9,447 nucleotides of DNA from an uncultured Oscillospiraceae bacterium. GTDB taxonomy: Bacteria > Bacillota > Clostridia > Oscillospirales > Oscillospiraceae. Positions 1 to 4,573 of this stretch are shown here, one piece after another. Location: positions 1-9,447 of the forward strand of contig CALWWS010000169.1 of assembly GCA_944385305.1 (NCBI GenBank). The letters run 5' to 3'. Numbering within the stretch: the first letter of the stretch is position 1; every line of letters begins with the position of its first letter. The position numbers and the translations under genes were made by a program. Under the pieces are notes generated by a model. That model was not told where the DNA came from, did no database searches, and worked only from the letters and a program-made list of their open reading frames with translations.

Positions 1-45
1 CCTCCCGGCCATGAACTATGATAGCACGGAAAGTTTAAGCCGCAA
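1..45 (-). promoter_or_regulatory. Possible divergent promoter and ribosome binding site of a gene left of the window
   Basis: Read on the minus strand, positions 45-40 give TTGCGG and positions 23-18 give TATCAT, separated by 16 bases; this resembles a sigma-A promoter. At the extreme left edge the minus strand reads GGGAGG (6-1), a plausible Shine-Dalgarno for a start codon just outside the window. The -35 match is poor and the gene itself is not visible, so this is tentative. If real, positions 46-119 form a short divergent control region shared with the downstream transferase gene. Confidence 0.3.
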
Positions 46-119
46 GTGGGAAATCTTTAAAAACCCTTTAAGGTCTGCCGCCCGGCGGAGAAGTGGGACT
101 GGGAAAGGGAGGGGGCGTA

Positions 120-128
120 TGGTATAAT
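120..128 (+). promoter_or_regulatory. Extended -10 promoter of the phosphopantetheinyl transferase gene
   Basis: TGG followed by a perfect TATAAT (123-128) forms an extended -10 element. No good -35 hexamer is seen at the expected 17-bp distance, which an extended -10 can tolerate. The expected transcription start, near 135, falls just before a run of seven A (136-142), leaving a leader of only about 50 nt that is almost entirely the hairpin at 147-179. Confidence 0.6.
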
Positions 129-146
129 GGGCCTGAAAAAAAGCGG

Positions 147-179
147 CCGCCCTCCCCGGCGGCCCGCCGGGGAGGGCGG
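147..179 (+). promoter_or_regulatory. Perfect GC hairpin covering the Shine-Dalgarno of the PPTase gene
   Basis: Positions 147-162 and 164-179 are perfect reverse complements (16 bp around one central base; about 15 bp can pair around a 3-nt loop). The right arm holds the best ribosome binding site for the ATG at 184 (GGGGAGGG, 169-176), and the second GGAGG (178-182) is partly inside the stem. Folding should hide the ribosome site. No T run follows on the plus strand, so it is not a plus-strand terminator. On the minus strand it is followed by four bases and seven T, so it could also end antisense transcription, or act as a 5' stabilising stem-loop. Confidence 0.6.
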
Positions 180-183
180 AGGC

Positions 184-726
184 ATGGTGCTTTGGGCGAG
201 CCGGACAGGAGAACAGGACAGGTATGCCCTGCTGTGCCGCTGCTGCGGGTTGAAAGAGCTGCCTCCTGTGGCCTGTACGGCGGAGGGAAAACCCTATTTT
301 CCACAGCTGCCCGGCGTGCATTTTAATCTGAGCCACAGCGGCCCCCTGCTGCTGTGCGGCGGGGGGAGCAGCCCGGTGGGAGTGGACATCGAGGTGATCC
401 GCCCCCGACGGGGACGGCTGGCGGAGTATGTGCTTTCCCCGGCGGAGTTGGCGTGGTTTCGGGCACGGGGGGAGAGATGGGGGGATTTTTACACCCTGTG
501 GACCCTGAAGGAGAGCCGGGTGAAGCAGGCGGGCACCGGCCTGCGCGTCTCCCCCCGGGAGATTGGAGTGCCCCTGCTGGAGCCGGGGCAAATAGGGGCG
601 CTGGACGGGCTGGCCTTTGCCAGCTACGGCGGCGAAGACTGGCGGGCGGCGGCCTGTACAGATTCCGGGGAGCTTCTGCCCAGTCAAATTTTGTGGGAAA
701 AAGAGGAAAACTCCGGGTATTTGTAA
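184..726 (+). CDS. Sfp-type 4'-phosphopantetheinyl transferase (short form)
   Basis: This enzyme transfers the 4'-phosphopantetheine arm of coenzyme A to a serine of acyl or peptidyl carrier proteins, a Mg-dependent cytosolic reaction. The 180-residue product shows the family motifs in order: GKPYF (about 38-42), FNLSHSG (47-53), VGVDIE (65-70) and WTLKES..K...GTGL (106-120). The Mg ligands expected from Sfp are D68, E70 and E110, and all are present. The protein is shorter than classical Sfp (about 224 residues). The start at ATG 184 is preferred over an in-frame ATG at 127, because the latter overlaps the -10 box and adds residues encoded by a hairpin; ribosome sites lie at 169-176 and 178-182. 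No carrier protein or synthase gene is visible nearby. The target is therefore unknown: either the housekeeping ACP (if no AcpS exists) or a secondary pathway. The downstream glycosyltransferase gene may share a lipid theme, but a 91-bp gap with its own -10-like box lies between. Confidence 0.9.
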   Translation: MVLWASRTGEQDRYALLCRCCGLKELPPVACTAEGKPYFPQLPGVHFNLSHSGPLLLCGGGSSPVGVDIEVIRPRRGRLAEYVLSPAELAWFRARGERWGDFYTLWTLKESRVKQAGTGLRVSPREIGVPLLEPGQIGALDGLAFASYGGEDWRAAACTDSGELLPSQILWEKEENSGYL

Positions 727-789
727 AATGTAAGAAAAACTTAATTTCTTTTTAAGAAAGCTGTCTGGCTTTTCTGAAGAACTCTCCTT

Positions 790-795
790 TATACT
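790..795 (+). promoter_or_regulatory. Candidate -10 box for the glycosyltransferase/flippase unit
   Basis: TATACT lies 23 nt before the GTG start of the glycosyltransferase, in the only AT-rich stretch of the neighbourhood (about 727-795). No convincing -35 hexamer is seen. A start near 802 would leave a leader barely long enough to carry the AAGGAGG ribosome site at 804-810. Read-through from the PPTase promoter is the alternative. Confidence 0.3.
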
Positions 796-817
796 GGGGT
801 CAGAAGGAGGGATTGCC

Positions 818-1909
818 GTGCGTATTCTCATTCTGACTGGAAAATTCGGGATGGGGCATCTGTCTGCCGCCAACTCTCTGTGCCAGCAGCTGCTGCGCGC
901 TTGCCCCCAGAACCGGGCGGAGGTGGTGGATCTGGTGGCCTACGCCATGCCCGGCGCCTGCCAGGCGGTGTACAAGTGCTTTGAGCTGCTGGTCACCCGG
1001 GGCTCGGGGCTGTTTAACCTCTACTATAAAATGACGGAGAACGCCAGGATGGATTTGCGTCCCGCCTTTGAGCCCATCTTTCTGGACGGGCTGCGGCGGC
1101 TGCTGGCCCAGCGGCGGCCCGATGTGGTCATCGCCACCCACCCCCTGTGCGCCCAGCTGGTCTCTCGCTATAAGAAAGAGGAGGGGAGCGGGCTGCCCCT
1201 CATCACCTGCGTTACCGACATTTCCAGCCACTCCGAGTGGATCAACGGGGGCACCGACTGCTACCTGGTGGGCCGCGGGGAGCTGCGCCGCCGCCTGGCG
1301 GACAAGGGAGTGGACCCGGGGCGCATCCTGGTTACCGGCATTCCGGTAAAGGAGGAGTTCAAGCGCATCAGCCGCCGCCCCAGCAACGGGGAGCGGCACC
1401 TGCTGATTATGGGAGGCGGACTGGGCCTGCTGCCCAAGAAGGAGCGGTTTTACCAGCAGCTCAACAGCCTGCCCGGGGTAAAAACTGTACTGATCGCAGG
1501 CCGCAATCAGAAGATGGTGGAGTGGCTGGACGGGCGGTATGAGAATATCCAGGTGGTGGGCTTTACCAGCCAGGTGCATGAGTACATGGCCTGGGCCGAT
1601 CTGGTGCTCACCAAGGCGGGGGGCATTACCCTGTTTGAGACCATCTATGCCGAGCTGCCCCTGCTGGCCTGGCAGCCCTTTTTGGAGCAGGAGCGGAGAA
1701 ATACCCGCTTTCTGGTGGAGCGGGAGCTGGGCCGGGTGGCCGGACGGGAGCCGGAGCAGTGCCTGCAGGACATCAAAGATCTGATCTACGATACCCATTC
1801 ACTCAGCCGCATGGCGGCTAATATGCGGGGGGTGAAGGCCATGCTGGAGCAGGAGCGCCTGGCCCCTGTGTTGGGCGGCCTGGCCGCCGCGAAGGGAGTG
1901 TACAGCTGA
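818..1909 (+). CDS. GT28 / MGDG-synthase-like lipid glycosyltransferase
   Basis: The 363-residue protein has the two-Rossmann (GT-B) layout of the MGDG synthase / processive diacylglycerol glucosyltransferase (UgtP) family. The N-terminal MGDG_synth part shows GMGHLSAA (11-18), ATHP (106-109) and VTDISSHSEW (132-141). The C-terminal Glyco_tran_28 part shows MGGGLG (198-203) and the nucleotide-sugar binding TKAGGITLFE (265-274), where relatives usually have KPGG. Such enzymes move a hexose from UDP-sugar onto diacylglycerol at the inner face of the membrane, making glycolipids and teichoic acid anchors; donor and acceptor here cannot be read from sequence. No signal peptide or membrane helix is evident, as expected for a peripheral enzyme. 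The start is GTG 818 with an excellent AAGGAGG at 804-810 (7-nt spacer). One base separates its stop from the following flippase-like gene, so the two are surely co-transcribed. Confidence 0.88.
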   Translation: MRILILTGKFGMGHLSAANSLCQQLLRACPQNRAEVVDLVAYAMPGACQAVYKCFELLVTRGSGLFNLYYKMTENARMDLRPAFEPIFLDGLRRLLAQRRPDVVIATHPLCAQLVSRYKKEEGSGLPLITCVTDISSHSEWINGGTDCYLVGRGELRRRLADKGVDPGRILVTGIPVKEEFKRISRRPSNGERHLLIMGGGLGLLPKKERFYQQLNSLPGVKTVLIAGRNQKMVEWLDGRYENIQVVGFTSQVHEYMAWADLVLTKAGGITLFETIYAELPLLAWQPFLEQERRNTRFLVERELGRVAGREPEQCLQDIKDLIYDTHSLSRMAANMRGVKAMLEQERLAPVLGGLAAAKGVYS

Positions 1910-1910
1910 A

Positions 1911-2990
1911 ATGCGCCGGAAAAAGACTTTCATCAGCGCCACGGTGCTGATTACGCTCACCGTCCTCACCGCTGTGCTGCTGCTGCGTGGGCAGTCCCTC
2001 TCCCAGCTGGCCGGCATTCTGCGGGGCCTGCAGCCCGGCTGGTTGGTGCTGGGGCTGGGGCTGATGCTGGCCTTTGTGGGGTGCGAGGCCCTGTGTTCCC
2101 GCCTGATCCTCTCCCGTCTGGGCCACAGGGTGGGCTATCCCCAGTGTCTGGGCTACTCCTTTACCGGATTTTACTTTAGCTCTATCACTCCCTCCGCCAC
2201 CGGCGGACAGCCCGCCCAGGTGTACTACATGTCCCGGGACGGGGTGCCTCCCGCCCACGGGGCGCTGGATATGATGCTTATTGCCGTGTGCTACCAGGTG
2301 GTTATTGTGGTTCTGGCGGGCGCCGCCGCCCTGCTGCGGCCCGGTTTGGTGGCGCAGATGGGCACGGGAATGGGCCTGCTGCTCCTCTACGGCGGGGCGG
2401 TCAATCTGGCCCTCACCGCAGGAATGCTCTGCCTGATGTTCCTCCCCGGCGCCGCCAGGCGGCTCTCCGGCTGGGTGCTGGCCCTGCTTACCCGGCTGCG
2501 CCTGGTGCGCCGCCCGGAGTTTGTGAGAGAGAAGCTGGAGCGCCAGCTGGAGGAGTACCGCGCCGGAGCCCGCTGCATCAAGGCAAACCCCGTGCTGACC
2601 GTGTGCCTGCTGGGGATTACCTTCGTGCAGCTCACCGCCCAGTTTGCCGTGCCCTTTGCGGTATACCGGGCCTTCGGCCTCACCGGCCACGGTCCGGTGG
2701 AGATCATTGCCGCCCAGAGTCTGGTCACCCTGGCGGTGGCCTCCCTCCCCCTGCCCGGGGCGGTTGGCGCGGCCGAGGGGGGCTTTTTGCGGGCCATGGC
2801 CATATTCTTCGGTCTGGGCCTGGTAACCCCGGCGGTACTGGTATCCCGGGGGATCAGCTTTTATACCTTCCTGCTGGTGAGCGGCGGGGTGACCCTGCTT
2901 GTCCACCTGCGCCGCCGGAGCGCGGCCACGCCTCCCCAGGCCGATCAGAAGCGGGAACCACGCGGAAATACCGGCCAGGCTGCGGCCTGA
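1911..2990 (+). CDS. Flippase-like polytopic membrane protein (LPG_synthase_TM / UPF0104 family)
   Basis: A 359-residue, strongly hydrophobic protein with about eight predicted membrane helices, beginning with one at about 8-26. It carries the family signature SSITPSATGGQPAQ (90-103), typical of the membrane half of MprF (lysyl-phosphatidylglycerol synthase/flippase) and of stand-alone YbhN/AglD-type proteins. The soluble synthase half of MprF is absent, so it should not aminoacylate lipids itself. A charged cytosolic-type loop (about 195-228) divides the helices, and the last 26 residues are a polar basic tail. The ATG lies one base after the glycosyltransferase stop; AAGGGA (1892-1897) is a distant ribosome site, so translation is probably coupled. 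The neighbour suggests a role in translocating or handling the glycolipid product (inference). The final codons and stop are part of a large hairpin. Confidence 0.85.
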   Translation: MRRKKTFISATVLITLTVLTAVLLLRGQSLSQLAGILRGLQPGWLVLGLGLMLAFVGCEALCSRLILSRLGHRVGYPQCLGYSFTGFYFSSITPSATGGQPAQVYYMSRDGVPPAHGALDMMLIAVCYQVVIVVLAGAAALLRPGLVAQMGTGMGLLLLYGGAVNLALTAGMLCLMFLPGAARRLSGWVLALLTRLRLVRRPEFVREKLERQLEEYRAGARCIKANPVLTVCLLGITFVQLTAQFAVPFAVYRAFGLTGHGPVEIIAAQSLVTLAVASLPLPGAVGAAEGGFLRAMAIFFGLGLVTPAVLVSRGISFYTFLLVSGGVTLLVHLRRRSAATPPQADQKREPRGNTGQAAA

Positions 2991-3001
2991 CCGGTATTTC
3001 C
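2964..3001 (+). terminator. Hairpin at the flippase stop codon, probable weak terminator
   Basis: GGAAATACCGG (2964-2974) pairs perfectly with 2991-3001. Inside, CAGGC (2976-2980) pairs with GCCTG (2985-2989) around a TGCG loop, with one mismatch between the two stems. The TGA stop of the flippase lies in the right half. The following sequence (ATCTTGCTC) is only weakly T-rich, so termination may be partial or may need a factor. It ends just before the -35 of the kinase promoter, consistent with an operon boundary. Confidence 0.45.
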
Positions 3002-3004
3002 ATC

Positions 3005-3033
3005 TTGCTCCCAAGCCGTGCCTGTATTATAAT
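3005..3033 (+). promoter_or_regulatory. Promoter of the ROK kinase gene
   Basis: TTGCTC (3005-3010) and a perfect TATAAT (3028-3033) are separated by exactly 17 bases. Only the first half of the -35 matches consensus. The expected start is near 3040, just before the inverted repeat at 3048-3072, giving a leader of about 65 nt. Confidence 0.65.
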
Positions 3034-3047
3034 GATATCTATCTGCT

Positions 3048-3072
3048 GAATAAACCTCCCAGCGGTTTATTC
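3048..3072 (+). promoter_or_regulatory. 9-bp inverted repeat in the ROK kinase leader (operator or RNA hairpin)
   Basis: GAATAAACC (3048-3056) and GGTTTATTC (3064-3072) are perfect reverse complements around a 7-base centre. The arms are AT-rich in a GC-rich region and start about 8 bases after the predicted transcription start. This is a common position for a repressor site that blocks transcription. It could instead form an RNA stem, but it has no T run and does not cover the ribosome site (GGAGGG, 3091-3096). Confidence 0.45.
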
Positions 3073-3105
3073 GCGCGGCAAGAGAGAGACGGAGGGTGCA
3101 GGGAT

Positions 3106-4056
3106 ATGAATTATCTGGGCATTGATCTGGGGGGAACCAATGTAGCCACCGCCGTGGTGGACGAGCAGGGCACGATTCTGGGCCGGGCCAGTCTGCCTAC
3201 CCCCCGCGGGGTGGAGCCGGCCGCTGTGGCCGCGGTGATGGCCAGGGCCGCCCGGGCCGCTGTGGAGGCGGCGGGGCTGCGGGAGGAGCAGATTGCCTCC
3301 GTGGGCGTGGGCGCCCCGGGCACCATTGACCCGGAGAAGGGCGTGATCCGGTACTGGAGCAATCTGGACTTCCGGAATGTGCCTCTGGCCGGCCTGCTGC
3401 GGGAGCAGCTGGGCCGGGAGGTGTACATGGAAAACGACGCAAACGCCGCCGCCCTGGGGGAGTTTGCCGCCGGAGCGGGCAAGGGCAGCGCCTCCATGAT
3501 AGCCATCACCCTGGGCACCGGCGTGGGGGGCGGCGCCATTCTGGGGGGCAAGCTGTACACCGGGTTCAACTACGCCGGCATGGAGGTGGGCCACTTTGTC
3601 ATCGCCTGCGGCGGGCGGCTGTGCACCTGCGGGCGCAGGGGCTGCTTTGAGGCCTACTGCTCTGCCACCGCCCTCATCAAGGCCGCCCGGCAGGCCATGG
3701 AGGAGAACCCCACGTCCCTGCTGTGGCAGATGGCGGGCGAGCCGGAAAAGATGAACGGCCGCATTCCCTTTGACGCGGCCCAGGCGGGGGATCCCACCGC
3801 CCAAAAGGTAGTGGAGGAGTTTGTGACCTATCTGGGCTGCGGGGTGACCAGTCTGGTCAATGTCTTCCAGCCGGAGGTGTTCTGCATCGGCGGCGGCCTG
3901 TCCGCCCAGGGGGAGAACCTGCTCGCCCCGGTGCGGGCCATTCTGGAGCGGGAGGACTACGCCCGGGGAAACAGCCGCCGCACCCGCCTGGTGCGGGCCA
4001 CCCTGGGCAACGACGCCGGGCTCATCGGCGCGGCGCTGCTGCCTCTGTTCCGCTGA
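3106..4056 (+). CDS. ROK-family sugar kinase (glucokinase-like)
   Basis: ROK kinases phosphorylate a hexose (glucose, ManNAc, fructose and others) with ATP in the cytosol. The 316-residue product has the N-terminal phosphate loop LGIDLGGTN (4-12), the sugar-site/catalytic ENDANA (109-114, D111 as base), a GTGVGGG phosphate motif (137-143) and the ROK zinc site, with H163, C173, C175 and C180 in GH...CxCG..GC.E form. There is no N-terminal helix-turn-helix, so it is a kinase rather than a ROK repressor; length fits a kinase. The start at ATG 3106 is preferred because GGAGGG (3091-3096) precedes it and the conserved fold begins at residue 3; upstream in-frame codons lie over the promoter. It is a single-gene unit with its own promoter and terminator. 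Glucose is the default guess for substrate. Feeding sugar nucleotide synthesis for the nearby glycosyltransferase is possible but unproven. Confidence 0.88.
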   Translation: MNYLGIDLGGTNVATAVVDEQGTILGRASLPTPRGVEPAAVAAVMARAARAAVEAAGLREEQIASVGVGAPGTIDPEKGVIRYWSNLDFRNVPLAGLLREQLGREVYMENDANAAALGEFAAGAGKGSASMIAITLGTGVGGGAILGGKLYTGFNYAGMEVGHFVIACGGRLCTCGRRGCFEAYCSATALIKAARQAMEENPTSLLWQMAGEPEKMNGRIPFDAAQAGDPTAQKVVEEFVTYLGCGVTSLVNVFQPEVFCIGGGLSAQGENLLAPVRAILEREDYARGNSRRTRLVRATLGNDAGLIGAALLPLFR

Positions 4057-4062
4057 AGCTCC

Positions 4063-4100
4063 GGCCGGGGGCCTGCCGCAGGCAGGTCCCCGGCCTTTTT
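4063..4100 (+). terminator. Strong intrinsic terminator after the ROK kinase
   Basis: GGCCGGGG (4063-4070) pairs with 4088-4095, a G-T wobble (4071/4087) continues the stem, and CCTGCC (4072-4077) pairs with GGCAGG (4081-4086) around a GCA loop. This makes a 15-bp GC stem followed at once by five T (4096-4100). It begins 6 bases after the kinase stop and separates it from the convergent small gene. Confidence 0.85.
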
Positions 4101-4102
4101 CC

Positions 4103-4381
4103 TTAGAGGTCGGTGCGGGTGTAGCCCTGGCAGGGGTCGCAGGGTTCCTCAGGCGGCAGTTCCTCCGCCCTGGGCGGGGGGAAGAGGGCCAGGGAGGCAG
4201 CCAGCACCAGTAGGGCCGTCCCCGCCGCCGCCTGGAGCCGGTGCTCCCTGAGCCAGTGCCGGTATTTGTCCGGCAGAGGCAGCCGATCCCCCGCCCCGCC
4301 CGCTGCGTACACCGCAAGGCCGGCCGCGCCGCACACCGCCAGGCGGAGGGCGGTGCGCTGTCTGTCCTGGGTCCACTCCAT
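4103..4381 (-). CDS. Small two-helix membrane protein with C-terminal CxxC, unknown function
   Basis: This 92-residue product is not recognised as a known family. On the minus strand the ATG at 4381 is preceded by AGGAGG (4395-4390) with an 8-base spacer, a textbook ribosome site, and a TATACT box lies a little further upstream. This supports it as a real gene rather than an antisense shadow. It has a polar start, a hydrophobic segment at about 12-29, a charged middle (about 32-49), a second hydrophobic segment at about 51-67, and an acidic, proline-rich tail with C81-D-P-C84 and ending TRTDL. The CxxC could be a redox pair or metal site. It is convergent with the ROK kinase and divergent from the P-type ATPase, which makes a link to the ATPase conceivable only. 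Its stop lies close to the kinase terminator. Confidence 0.65.
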   Translation of the reverse strand: MEWTQDRQRTALRLAVCGAAGLAVYAAGGAGDRLPLPDKYRHWLREHRLQAAAGTALLVLAASLALFPPPRAEELPPEEPCDPCQGYTRTDL

Positions 4382-4402
4382 GGGCAATACCTCCTCTCCA
4401 CC

Positions 4403-4408
4403 AGTATA
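4403..4408 (-). promoter_or_regulatory. Candidate -10 box of the small membrane protein gene
   Basis: Read on the minus strand, 4408-4403 is TATACT, 21 bases before the ATG. The sequence at the -35 distance is GC-rich and gives no good hexamer. The rest of the divergent region (about 4409-4475) holds a C-run and a pyrimidine-rich tract (about 4447-4481) and no other recognisable element. Confidence 0.35.
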
Positions 4409-4475
4409 GTCGCCCCCCCGCCGGGGTAGACCTGGGGAGAATCCGGCTCTTTCCTGCGTTTTTTCCTCTCTGCTC

Positions 4476-4504
4476 TTGTTTGGCAGGGGCGGGGTGGATA
4501 TAAT
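4476..4504 (+). promoter_or_regulatory. Promoter of the P-type ATPase gene
   Basis: TTGTTT (4476-4481) and a perfect TATAAT (4499-4504) are 17 bases apart. The predicted start is near 4511, giving a leader of about 60 nt that contains the GCCGGCA repeats at 4521-4552. The -35 matches consensus only in its first three bases. Confidence 0.65.
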
Positions 4505-4520
4505 GGTACTATAACCGGAT

Positions 4521-4552
4521 TGCCGGCTCCGGGCCGGCAGCTTCCGCCGGCA
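4521..4552 (+). repeat. GCCGGCA inverted/direct repeats in the ATPase leader
   Basis: TGCCGGC (4521-4527) can pair with either of two downstream copies of GCCGGCA (4533-4539 or 4546-4552), which are direct repeats 13 bases apart. The two hairpins are mutually exclusive, the larger ending 8 bases before the AAGAGG ribosome site. This could be a regulatory leader or a protein site, or merely GC-rich sequence repeating by chance. Confidence 0.35.
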
Positions 4553-4573
4553 GAATGAAAAAGAGGCGTGTAC

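Noticed and set aside
127..183. N-terminal extension of the PPTase from the ATG at 127
   Set aside because: This ATG overlaps the TATAAT box and lies upstream of the expected transcription start; the added residues come from the palindrome and match no family feature.
754..775. Short hairpin AAAGC/GCTTT as a terminator after the PPTase gene
   Set aside because: The stem is only about 5 bp of mostly A-T pairs with the T run inside the arm, too weak to call a terminator.
800..1798. Long minus-strand open frame opposite the glycosyltransferase
   Set aside because: It mirrors a clear GT28 gene, is low-complexity in composition, shows no family motif and has no ribosome site. It is an antisense artefact of GC-rich codons.
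1818..3014. Minus-strand open frame opposite the flippase gene
   Set aside because: The product is rich in G, Q, H, P and A with no recognisable domain; the plus strand encodes a convincing membrane protein.
4409..4481. C-run and pyrimidine-rich tract in the divergent region as a special element
   Set aside because: It may only reflect composition; no repeat, palindrome or known motif is seen apart from the ATPase -35 at its right end.
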